Assembly (NCBI GenBank): GCA_900541175.1
Contig: UQIT01000042.1
Span: 1-15,017 of the forward strand
Direction: 5' to 3'
From: an uncultured Collinsella sp.
GTDB lineage: Bacteria > Actinomycetota > Coriobacteriia > Coriobacteriales > Coriobacteriaceae
Length of the DNA: 15,017 nucleotides
Position numbers and translations under genes: made by a program. Shown piece after piece: positions 1 to 6,301 of this stretch. Position 1 is the first letter of the stretch. Each line of letters begins with the position of its first letter. A model generated the notes under the pieces. The model saw only the letters and a program-made list of their open reading frames with translations, was not told the origin of the DNA and did no database searches.

Positions 1-1
1 C

Positions 2-46
2 GAGGCCGAGCGCAAAATGGATTCTAAAAAACACCTTGCCAAATAG
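2..46 (+). CDS. C-terminal end of an unidentified gene (partial)
   Basis: From base 2 an open frame reads EAERKMDSKKHLAK and stops with TAG at 44-46. It is strongly charged and lysine-rich, as the end of a cytoplasmic protein could be, and a strong hairpin begins 15 bases after the stop, which fits a gene end. Only 14 residues are visible, so no family can be named. Another frame is also open here, so this is a tentative call. Confidence 0.4.
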   Translation, partial: EAERKMDSKKHLAK

Positions 47-60
47 GAGCGTCAGGACGC

Positions 61-101
61 ATGAAACCCCCGCCGCACGAAGTGCGCAGCGGGGGTTTCA
101 T
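61..101. terminator. Symmetric terminator between convergent genes
   Basis: Bases 61-73 and 89-101 are perfect reverse complements (13 bp, rich in C/G then AAA/TTT). The intervening bases form a further 4-bp stem (75-78 with 82-85) around GAA. It lies between the rightward partial gene ending at 46 and the leftward pta ending at 160, so it can serve both. A T-run follows neither side; the U-rich part lies inside the stem (TTTC). Confidence 0.75.
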
Positions 102-159
102 GCATGTCCGAGGACGTTTTCAGAGCTTTACCCTGTAGGGCCCCGAGGGGATATGTCAG

Positions 160-1140
160 CTACTCAGCCATCTGAGCCTGGACGGCGGTGATGGCTACGA
201 CACCCACGATGTCGTCGGCAGAGCAGCCGCGCGAAAGGTCGTTAACCGGCTTGGCGATGCCCTGCAGGATGGGGCCGTAGGCGTCGGCGCCGGCGAAGCG
301 CTGGACCAGCTTGTAGCCGATGTTGCCGGCCTCGAGGTCGGGGAACACGAGCACGTTGGCCTTACCGGCGACGGAGGAGCCGGGAGCCTTGAGCTGGGCG
401 ACGGTGGGGACGATAGCGGCGTCGAGCTGCAGGTCACCATCGATGGCGAGCTCGGGAGCCTTCTCCTTGCAGAACTTCACGGCCTCTTGGACCTTCTTGG
501 CGACCTCGCCGCCGGCGGAGCCCATGGTGGAGTAGGAGAGCATGGCCACGTGCGGCTCAACGTTGCCCATGAAGGTGGACCAGGAGTGAGCGGAGGCGAT
601 GGCGATCTCGGAGAGCTCGTCGGAGGACGGGTTGATGTTGAGGCCACAGTCGGCGAAGATCAGCGTGCCGTCGGTGCCGAACTGCGGGGTGTCGGTGCAC
701 ATCACGAAGAAGGCCGAGACCAGCTTGGTGCCCGGGGCGGTCTTGAGGATCTGAAGCGCAGGGCGCAGGGTGTCGGCGGTGGAGTGGCAGGCGCCGGAGA
801 CCAGGCCGTCGGCGTCGCCCATCTTGACCATCATGGTGCCAAAGTAGGTGGCGTCCATCACCTGGGCGCGAGCCTGCTCGATGGTAACGCCCTTCTTGGC
901 GCGGAGCTCAGCAAACTTCTGCGCGTACTCCTCGTGCTTCTCGGCGTTGCGCGGATCGATGACGGTGGCGCCGGGGACGTTGATCTCGTTGGGATCGCCC
1001 AGGATGACGATGTTGGCCAGGCCTTCCTCGATGATCTTGTTGGCCGCGACGATGGTGCGCGGATCCTCGCCCTCGGGCAGGACGATGGTCTTAAGGTCGG
1101 CCTTGGCGGCAGACTTCATACGGTTTAGGAAATCGCTCAT
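160..1140 (-). CDS. pta: Phosphate acetyltransferase
   Basis: Phosphotransacetylase interconverts acetyl-CoA plus phosphate and acetyl-phosphate plus CoA, the first step of the acetate/ATP branch of fermentation when paired with acetate kinase. The 326-residue length is that of the short class without the N-terminal regulatory domain. Family landmarks include VLPEGEDPRT (about 20-29), the GDADGLVSGACHSTADTLRP block (about 107-126), FADCGLNINPSSDEL and the C-terminal NVLVFPDLEAGNIGYKLVQR block. The start at 1140 is preceded by AAGGAG with good spacing. No acetate kinase gene lies next to it: downstream is a terminator and a convergent gene end, so the usual pta-ackA pairing is absent here. It is transcribed divergently from glf. 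Confidence 0.96.
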   Translation of the reverse strand: MSDFLNRMKSAAKADLKTIVLPEGEDPRTIVAANKIIEEGLANIVILGDPNEINVPGATVIDPRNAEKHEEYAQKFAELRAKKGVTIEQARAQVMDATYFGTMMVKMGDADGLVSGACHSTADTLRPALQILKTAPGTKLVSAFFVMCTDTPQFGTDGTLIFADCGLNINPSSDELSEIAIASAHSWSTFMGNVEPHVAMLSYSTMGSAGGEVAKKVQEAVKFCKEKAPELAIDGDLQLDAAIVPTVAQLKAPGSSVAGKANVLVFPDLEAGNIGYKLVQRFAGADAYGPILQGIAKPVNDLSRGCSADDIVGVVAITAVQAQMAE

Positions 1141-1192
1141 GTTACTCCTTACAAGCGTTTCGCTAAGCTCCAGGCGCCCGTCTGTACACGAA

Positions 1193-1215
1193 TAAACCCG
1201 CTGCTAGCGGGTTTA
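1193..1215. other. Terminator-like hairpin in the pta/glf divergent region
   Basis: TAAACCCGC (1193-1201) and GCGGGTTTA (1207-1215) are perfect complements around a 5-base loop. It sits between two divergent genes, where no transcript is expected to end. If pta is transcribed from the -10 box at 1268-1273, the hairpin falls in the pta leader, about 50 bases before the start codon, where it could act as an attenuator or a stabilising 5' hairpin. A cryptic antisense or small transcript ending here is an alternative. Confidence 0.55.
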
Positions 1216-1267
1216 CCTTTCAATTATGTACGCCGCGGTGCTTGAGCTTTCCTTGTGTGGCAAGCTC

Positions 1268-1273
1268 ATTATA
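1268..1273 (-). promoter_or_regulatory. Candidate -10 box for pta
   Basis: Reading leftwards, the bases give a perfect TATAAT. A start near 1261 would give a leader of about 120 bases carrying the 1193-1215 hairpin. No convincing -35 box is seen at the expected distance, so the call rests on the -10 match and the position upstream of pta. Confidence 0.4.
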
Positions 1274-1287
1274 GGACGCATTAGCGC

Positions 1288-1293
1288 TATAAT
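1288..1293 (+). promoter_or_regulatory. Candidate -10 box for glf
   Basis: A perfect TATAAT reads rightwards here, 79 bases before the glf start. It forms a 7-bp inverted repeat with the leftward box (ATTATAG 1268-1274 with CTATAAT 1287-1293), so the two divergent promoters would overlap face to face. The -35 region is poor. The transcript would begin near 1300 and carry a small hairpin, CTCGAA (1311-1316) with TTCGAG (1322-1327). Confidence 0.45.
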
Positions 1294-1371
1294 CGCTCTG
1301 ATAAATATGTCTCGAAGAATGTTCGAGAAAAGCCCAGCTAACGAGCCCGTGGCTTTTGACAAGGAGTATCG

Positions 1372-2574
1372 ATGCAGATTACCTCAGGCCTGCCTGAAGG
1401 CTTTAACGCCGGCGCGTACGACATGATTGTCGTCGGTGCTGGATATGCCGGTGCCGTATGCGCCCGCCGTCTTGCCGAGACCATCGGCTATCGTGTTGCC
1501 GTTTTGGAGCGCCGTAGCCACATTGCGGGCAATGCCTATGACTGCACTGACGAGGCCGGAATCCTGATCCATGAGTACGGCCCGCATATCTATCACACCT
1601 TTAACGAGCGCGTGCACAATTTCCTGTCGCGCTTTACCAAGTGGACGGATTATCAGCACAAGGTGCTCGCCAACATCAACGGTACCCTTATGCCCGTGCC
1701 CTTCAACCATGCGAGTCTCAAGCTCGCCTTTGGTGACGAGCGCGGCGAGGAGCTGTATCAGAAGCTCGTGGAGACCTTTGGCAAGGATGTCAAGGTGCCC
1801 ATTATGGAGCTGCGTAAGAAGAACGACCCCGACTTGGCCGAGGTCGCCGATTACGTCTACGAGAACGTCTTTTTGCATTACACCATGAAGCAGTGGGGCC
1901 AGACGCCCGATCAGATCGACCCCTCGATCACCGGTCGCGTTCCCGTCTTTGTGGGCGATGATGACCGCTACTTCCCGCAAGCTCCCTTCCAGGGCATGCC
2001 GCAGGAGGGCTACACGGCGCTCTTTGAGCACATGCTCGACCACGACCTGATCGACGTGTTCTGCGACGTGGACGCCCGCGATCTCTTTGAGATCGACGAG
2101 ACCACCGTCAAGATCGATGGCAAGGTCTACGGCGGCGAGATTGTCTATACCGGTCCGCTCGATGAGCTGTTCAACCTCGACTTGGGTGCGTTGCCGTACC
2201 GCACGCTCGATATGAAGTTCGAGACGCTCGATATGGACCAGTTCCAGCCCGTGGGCACCGTCAACTACACCACGAGCGAGGACTACACGCGTATCACCGA
2301 GTTCAAGAACATGACCGGTCAGGTCCTGCCCGGCAAGACCACCATCATGAAAGAGTACTCCAAGGCCTATACGCCCGGCTCGGGCGAGACGCCGTACTAC
2401 GCCATTCTTGAGCCCGAGAACCGTGAGCTCTATGAGCGCTATCTTGAGCGCGTCCAGAACCTGACGAACTTCCACCCGGTGGGTCGTCTGGCCGAGTATC
2501 GTTACTACGATATGGACGCCGTGACCAATTCCGCCCTCGATCTTTCGGATGAGATTATCGCCTGCCATGCATAA
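1372..2574 (+). CDS. glf: UDP-galactopyranose mutase
   Basis: This flavoenzyme converts UDP-galactopyranose to UDP-galactofuranose, the donor for galactofuranose in surface polysaccharides. The 400 residues match the bacterial family length. An N-terminal FAD-binding Rossmann segment, YDMIVVGAGYAGAVCARRL (about 16-34), is followed by LERRSHIAGNAYD. Further landmarks are EYGPHIYHTFNERV, YTMKQWGQTPDQID, the FKNMTGQ stretch, and a C-terminal RLAEYRYYDMD segment typical of the flavin/substrate site. The start at 1372 has AAGGAG at 1361-1366; an in-frame start further upstream is not supported. It overlaps the next gene, a glycosyltransferase, by 8 bases, so the two are surely cotranscribed. Confidence 0.95.
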   Translation: MQITSGLPEGFNAGAYDMIVVGAGYAGAVCARRLAETIGYRVAVLERRSHIAGNAYDCTDEAGILIHEYGPHIYHTFNERVHNFLSRFTKWTDYQHKVLANINGTLMPVPFNHASLKLAFGDERGEELYQKLVETFGKDVKVPIMELRKKNDPDLAEVADYVYENVFLHYTMKQWGQTPDQIDPSITGRVPVFVGDDDRYFPQAPFQGMPQEGYTALFEHMLDHDLIDVFCDVDARDLFEIDETTVKIDGKVYGGEIVYTGPLDELFNLDLGALPYRTLDMKFETLDMDQFQPVGTVNYTTSEDYTRITEFKNMTGQVLPGKTTIMKEYSKAYTPGSGETPYYAILEPENRELYERYLERVQNLTNFHPVGRLAEYRYYDMDAVTNSALDLSDEIIACHA

Positions 2575-3598
2575 AGTCATAACATTCGGTATTCCCTCGT
2601 ATAACGCCGCCAAGGACATGGACCATTGCATCACCTCCATCTTGGAGGGGAGCAATTACGCCACCGATATCGAGATTATCGTGGTGGACGACGGCTCCAA
2701 GGACGAGACGGCCGCCAAGGCCGACGAGTGGGAGGCCCGTTATCCTGGAATCATCCGCGCGGTGCACCAAGAGAACGGCGGTCACGGTATTGCCGTCCTT
2801 TCGGGTCTGCGCGAGGCGCAGGGCACCTACTACAAGGTCGTCGACTCGGACGACTGGCTCGACGCTGCGGCTCTTTCGACCATGCTGTCGATTCTGCGTG
2901 GCTTTGAAGAGCGCGACCAGCGCGTTGACCTGTTTATCTCGAACTACGTGTACGAGAAGGTTTACGAGGGCACGCATACCGCTATTGGCTACAAATTTGC
3001 CCTGCCGCGCAAAAAGATCTTTTCCTGGGATCAGATCGGTCATTTTCGCCTCGACCAGAACCTACTCATGCACAGCCTGTGCTACCGCACGGATGTGCTG
3101 CGCGAGTCCAACCTTCCCATGCCGCCGCACACGTTCTATGTGGACAACATCTACGCCTACGTGCCGCTGCCGCGTTGCAAGACCATGTACTACGCCGACA
3201 TCGACCTCTATCGCTACTTTATCGGTCGCGAGGGCCAGAGTGTCAACGAGGCCACGATGGTCAAGCGTCTGGACCAGCAGTTCCGTGTGACGCGCATCAT
3301 GATGGAGTCGTACCACCTGTACAGCGATGTCGAGTCGTCGCGCCTGCGTTCGTACATGATGGGCTATTTCACCATGATGATGGCGATTTGCTCGGTGCTC
3401 ACCAAGCTTTCCGAGGAAGATTGCGCCGACGAGCGCCTAAAGACGCTGTGGAATGATTTGAAGGCTTACGACGAGCGCATGTATCGTCGTGCCCGCTACG
3501 GCGTGGTCGGGTTCTTCACCAATCTGCGCGGACGGGCCGGAGACAAAACCACACTCGGCCTATACCGTCTTGCCTCAAAGATCTTCAAATTCAACTAG
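2567..3598 (+). CDS. Family 2 glycosyltransferase (GT-A fold), probably surface glycan
   Basis: A GT2 family enzyme of 343 residues. The N-terminus MHKVITFGIPSYN, the nucleotide-binding VVDDGS (39-44) and the metal-binding DSDD (93-96) define the GT-A catalytic domain. The QENGGHGIAVLSGLREA stretch (68-84) lies between them. The C-terminal half is not diagnostic and shows no clear membrane segment. I take the start at 2567 rather than 2549, because the family's N-terminus begins with KVITFGIPSYN and the ATG overlaps the glf stop by 8 bases. Coupling to glf suggests it may transfer galactofuranose, but acceptor and donor are inferred. The last coding bases (3578-3593) recur inverted at 3771-3786. 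Confidence 0.88.
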   Translation: MHKVITFGIPSYNAAKDMDHCITSILEGSNYATDIEIIVVDDGSKDETAAKADEWEARYPGIIRAVHQENGGHGIAVLSGLREAQGTYYKVVDSDDWLDAAALSTMLSILRGFEERDQRVDLFISNYVYEKVYEGTHTAIGYKFALPRKKIFSWDQIGHFRLDQNLLMHSLCYRTDVLRESNLPMPPHTFYVDNIYAYVPLPRCKTMYYADIDLYRYFIGREGQSVNEATMVKRLDQQFRVTRIMMESYHLYSDVESSRLRSYMMGYFTMMMAICSVLTKLSEEDCADERLKTLWNDLKAYDERMYRRARYGVVGFFTNLRGRAGDKTTLGLYRLASKIFKFN

Positions 3599-3630
3599 CT
3601 GCTGAGTAATCGCTGCTGATAGGTTGACTG

Positions 3631-3740
3631 GGCCCCTTGGCCCTTAGTTTGCTACTGCGAACAGTCCTGCTCGCACGGAAAGCACATTAAGTGCTTTCCG
3701 GCTCGTGCGGAACTTGTATCAAACTAAAGGCCAAGGGGCC
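3631..3740 (+). repeat. Quasi-palindromic element 1 (3' UTR of the glycosyltransferase)
   Basis: The outer arms 3631-3651 and 3720-3740 are complementary over 21 bases with one mismatch. The 68-base inside contains a 10-bp perfect hairpin (3676-3685 with 3691-3700, loop ATTAA) and shorter nested stems, CGCAC/GTGCG and AGTCC/GG(A)ACT. Reading rightwards, its core closely matches the core of the element at 3835-3959 read leftwards. It starts 32 bases after the glycosyltransferase stop. It may act as terminator or 3'-end RNA structure, or be a palindromic mobile element. No T-run follows, so it is not a textbook intrinsic terminator. Confidence 0.85.
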
Positions 3741-3754
3741 TCTGCTATAAGAAT

Positions 3755-3803
3755 CGATTGTCAGGCTGCCTGAATTTGAAGATCTTAGACGCGCGGTACA
3801 CAG
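3755..3803 (-). pseudogene. Inverted remnant of a glycosyltransferase 3' end
   Basis: Read leftwards, this stretch encodes VYRASKIFKF, nearly the same as the end of the upstream glycosyltransferase, LYRLASKIFKFN. At DNA level 16 bases (3771-3786) are the exact reverse complement of 3578-3593, with weaker similarity beyond. There is no start, no ribosome site and no room for a domain, so this is a fossil of a second, opposite-facing copy or of a rearrangement rather than a gene. Confidence 0.6.
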
Positions 3804-3834
3804 GGGCCTGGGCTGAAGGGGATCTTGTTGAGTA

Positions 3835-3959
3835 GGTTGCCCGGTGGAGCTTGGTTATGTTTGTCGCGAGTTCCGCACGAGCCGAAGAGCACTTAATGTG
3901 CTCTTCGTGCGAGCCAGGACTGTAGAGCAGCAAACATAACCAAGTCCCACCGGGCAACC
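3835..3959 (-). repeat. Quasi-palindromic element 2 (3' UTR of the P1 peptidase)
   Basis: The outer arms 3835-3863 and 3931-3959 are complementary over 29 bases with two adjacent mismatches. The inner core, read leftwards, repeats that of element 1: ACAGTCCT, GCTCGCACG, a hairpin with loop ATTAA, then CGGCTCGTGCGGAACT. Two base pairs of the inner hairpin differ from element 1 on both sides (G-C to A-T and A-T to G-C), so pairing is preserved. The outer arms are unrelated in sequence to those of element 1 except for the innermost GTTTG/CAAAC. It begins 12 bases after the peptidase stop on the minus strand. Confidence 0.85.
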
Positions 3960-3971
3960 GGTCAGGTTAGG

Positions 3972-4973
3972 CTACTTCGCGGCGCCGGGGATGCCGTGGG
4001 AGGTTTTGGCGGTTTTGGCTCCGTTTACGATGGCAGTTTCCAGGGCCCTTACTGCGAGCATGCCCAGCAGGTCTAGGGGAACGGCGGCGCTTGCCTGGGC
4101 GCCCAGTTTGCCGCTGGCGAGGGTGTAGATGGTGTCGCCGTCGTTGGTGGTGTGCGTGGGACGGATGGCGTGTGCGTAGGCGTCTGCGGCCATCTGGGAG
4201 ACCTTGGTGGCTTGTGCCTTAGTGAGTTCCACGTTGGTGACGATGCAGCTTATGGTGGTGTTGGTGCGGTCGAGCGGCATCTGCATGGATCCGGCGGCGG
4301 CAAAGGCTGCGAGTTCCATGTCGATAATCTGGTCGCTATCGGCGGCGGCGCGCATGCCGGCGACCCACTCGCCGGTGAAGGGGTCGACCACGTTGCCGCA
4401 GGCGTTGACCGAAACCACGGCGCCTACCTTAACGGGACCGAGCGCCACGGCGGCAGCGCCAAGGCCGGCCTTCATGCAGGTGGCAGGGCCCATGAGCTTG
4501 CCCACGGTGGCACCGGTGCCGGCACCTACATTGCCCTGCTCGAGCGTGGTGGGGGTGTTGTCGAGTGCTTCGCGCACGGCGGAGATGCCTGCCTCAATGT
4601 CGGGGCGTACGGTGGGGTCGCCAAAGGCGAGGTCGAAGATACAGCTGGAGCACACGATAGGCACCTGCGTGGGGCCGACGGGAAGGCCGATGCCGCGGCT
4701 CTCAAGCTCGCGAGCGACGCCGCTTGCAGCCTCGAGGCCAAAGGCCGATCCACCCGAAAGGCAGACAGCGTGGACCTTGTCGACGGTGTTCTCGGGACGC
4801 AGCAGGTCGGTTTCGCGCGATGCCGGGGCACCGCCGCGAACGTCAACGCCGCCAGTGGCGCCCTCGGGTGCCACGATTACGGTGCAACCGGTGCCGGCCT
4901 CCTCGTCCGTATAGTTGCCATAGCAAAAGCCATCGACATCGCAGACGTCAATGGCCTCGAGCAGTGTATCCAT
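3972..4973 (-). CDS. P1 family peptidase (DmpA/S58, Ntn-hydrolase-like)
   Basis: A 333-residue member of the DmpA/S58 aminopeptidase family. These proteins cleave themselves once to expose an N-terminal Ser or Thr nucleophile, then hydrolyse short or beta-amino peptides or related amides. Seen here are the glycine-rich LSGGSAFGLEAASGV (72-86), the GNVGAGTGATVGK block (147-159), VGAVVSVNACGNVVDP (183-198), and NTTISCIVTN (238-247). By alignment from memory the self-cleavage would fall at the NTT (238-240) with a Thr nucleophile. There is no signal peptide, so it is likely cytoplasmic. AGGAG precedes the start at 4973. The natural substrate cannot be told from sequence. It is 101 bases downstream of maf, with a hairpin in the gap. 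Confidence 0.88.
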   Translation of the reverse strand: MDTLLEAIDVCDVDGFCYGNYTDEEAGTGCTVIVAPEGATGGVDVRGGAPASRETDLLRPENTVDKVHAVCLSGGSAFGLEAASGVARELESRGIGLPVGPTQVPIVCSSCIFDLAFGDPTVRPDIEAGISAVREALDNTPTTLEQGNVGAGTGATVGKLMGPATCMKAGLGAAAVALGPVKVGAVVSVNACGNVVDPFTGEWVAGMRAAADSDQIIDMELAAFAAAGSMQMPLDRTNTTISCIVTNVELTKAQATKVSQMAADAYAHAIRPTHTTNDGDTIYTLASGKLGAQASAAVPLDLLGMLAVRALETAIVNGAKTAKTSHGIPGAAK

Positions 4974-5043
4974 GTTTAACTCCTATCGGTTTTCCGCCGC
5001 GTCTTGTGCCCGGTCGGGATCCGTACGGTACGCCAAAATTGTA

Positions 5044-5066
5044 GGCGCCGGGGGATACCCAGCGCC
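5044..5066 (-). terminator. Hairpin between maf and the P1 peptidase
   Basis: GGCGC (5044-5048) pairs with GCGCC (5062-5066), and GGG (5052-5054) with CCC (5058-5060) around ATA. Leftwards it is followed by TACAATTTT, giving a short U-rich tail. It lies 8 bases after the maf stop and about 70 bases before the peptidase start. It may end or attenuate the maf transcript, in which case the peptidase would need its own promoter. Confidence 0.5.
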
Positions 5067-5074
5067 AGATGCAA

Positions 5075-5656
5075 TTACGAGAGTTTTTGAATCGCGCGCG
5101 CGACGCGGGCGATGGGTAGGCCCACCACGTTATAGAAGTCGCCCGAAATATCGTGCACGAGCATGCGTCCTCCTGTGCCCTGAATGCCGTAGGCGCCGGC
5201 CTTGTCCATGGGCTCACCCGAGGCGACGTAGTGCTCGATCTGCTCGTCGGTGAGCTCGTAGAACGTCACGTCGGTCACATCGACAAAGGACAGGCTCTCG
5301 GCGGCATGCGGGGCGGCCGTATCGCCTGCCTTAACGATGCAGACGCCGGTTGCGACCTGGTGCGTGCGGCCCGAAAGCTCACGGAGCATGGTGCGCGCCT
5401 CGTCCTCGGTTGCCGGCTTGCCCAGAATCTTGCCGTCAAAGGTGACGATGGTGTCGGCCGCGACCGTCAGCTCATTGGGCTCGGCATGCTCGGCGGCAAC
5501 GGCGGCGGCTTTTGCGCGTGCTAAGCGTTCAACGAGCGTAAGCGGGGCCTCGCCATCAAACGGCGTTTCGTCGATATCGGCAGGAATGATGCGAATGTCA
5601 TAGCCCGCCTCGCGCATCAAGTCGATGCGGCGCGGTGATTGCGAAGCCAAAATCAT
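5075..5656 (-). CDS. maf: Maf family nucleoside triphosphate pyrophosphatase (dTTP/UTP type)
   Basis: Maf proteins hydrolyse non-canonical or modified nucleoside triphosphates to monophosphates and pyrophosphate, and so act in nucleotide housecleaning. At 193 residues the length is normal. The N-terminal ASQSPRR (4-10) is the family signature. AADTIV carries the expected catalytic Asp at 68, and GKILGKP (75-81), DKAGAYGIQG (151-160) and NVVGLP (176-181) follow. The AGAYGIQG form resembles the dTTP/UTP pyrophosphatase group (YhdE, B. subtilis Maf) rather than the 7-methyl-GTP group. The start codon overlaps the stop of the upstream DJ-1-like gene in an ATGA, implying translational coupling. 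Confidence 0.92.
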   Translation of the reverse strand: MILASQSPRRIDLMREAGYDIRIIPADIDETPFDGEAPLTLVERLARAKAAAVAAEHAEPNELTVAADTIVTFDGKILGKPATEDEARTMLRELSGRTHQVATGVCIVKAGDTAAPHAAESLSFVDVTDVTFYELTDEQIEHYVASGEPMDKAGAYGIQGTGGRMLVHDISGDFYNVVGLPIARVARAIQKLS

Positions 5657-6195
5657 AGCTGAATGCCCTCGGCAACCTTCTCGACGGCCTTGTCGCCGGC
5701 GAGCGTGCGCAGCAGCTCCAATGCAAAGGGGAGTGACTGTGCCATGCCGCTGGCAGTGATGATGTTGCCGTCTTGCGTGACCTTCTCGCCGGTATAGGCG
5801 CCTTCGGGGAAGCTTTTCTCAAAGCCAGGGAAGCACGTGGCATGGCGCCCCTCGAGCAGGTCGAGCTCGCCCAGGATAAACGGGGCGGCGCAGATGGCGG
5901 CGACGTGCTTGGTTGCGGCGAACTCGCGGACCACGTCGCAGACGCGCTGATCGGCGCGCAGGTTGGTAGCACCGGGTAGGCCGCCGGGCAGCACGACACA
6001 GTCGTATTCGTCAAAGTCGATCTCATCAAAGAGCGCATCGCAGGTCACGGGGATCTGCAGCGAACTTACGACCTCACGCGTGGGCATGATCGAGACGAGC
6101 GTGGCACGTACGCCGCCGCGACGCATGACATCGACCATGGTCAAGCATTCAATAGTTTCAAAGCCATCGGCGGCGAGAACGGCAACGCTGGGCAT
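5653..6195 (-). CDS. DJ-1/PfpI family protein (YajL/ThiJ-like)
   Basis: A 180-residue single-domain protein of the DJ-1 superfamily, which includes the proposed glyoxalases/deglycases YajL and DJ-1 and chaperone-like proteins. Landmarks are MPSVAVLAADGFETIE with the conserved Glu13, VVLPGGLPGATNLR (67-80), the nucleophile elbow AAICAAP with Cys102, and ITASGMAQSLPFALELL (146-162). The start at 6195 is chosen over 6219 because the family begins at the first strand (SVAVLAADG) and AAAGGA lies just upstream. It overlaps maf by 4 bases. The precise reaction of this subfamily is debated, so only the fold and active-site Cys are safe. Confidence 0.9.
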   Translation of the reverse strand: MPSVAVLAADGFETIECLTMVDVMRRGGVRATLVSIMPTREVVSSLQIPVTCDALFDEIDFDEYDCVVLPGGLPGATNLRADQRVCDVVREFAATKHVAAICAAPFILGELDLLEGRHATCFPGFEKSFPEGAYTGEKVTQDGNIITASGMAQSLPFALELLRTLAGDKAVEKVAEGIQL

Positions 6196-6301
6196 GAGGG
6201 TTCCTTTCATAGGCGGCATACAATTAGCCGTCTTATACCCCGAAGACCTCCGCTTGCCACGCTCGATTTCCCAATGATTTTTCTGAGCAATGATTAAGTG
6301 G

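Noticed and set aside
487..1128. 213-residue plus-strand frame inside pta
   Set aside because: Low-complexity Gly/Val/Asp shadow of the pta reading frame.
1216..1290. Possible tRNA beside the terminator-like hairpin at 1193-1215
   Set aside because: No cloverleaf, T-arm GTTCNA motif or anticodon stem could be found on either strand.
3745..3957. 70-residue minus-strand frame across the convergent gap
   Set aside because: It runs through the palindromic element and has no ribosome site; only the VYRASKIFKF stretch is meaningful, and it is better explained as a gene-tail remnant.
3631..3959. CRISPR repeats or an insertion sequence in the convergent gap
   Set aside because: There are only two copies in opposite orientation, with no regular spacers and no transposase; the structure is nested palindromes.
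6272..6295. CAATGATT repeated at 6272 and 6288 downstream of rlmD
   Set aside because: Two 8-base copies in AT-rich intergenic DNA, with no further support.
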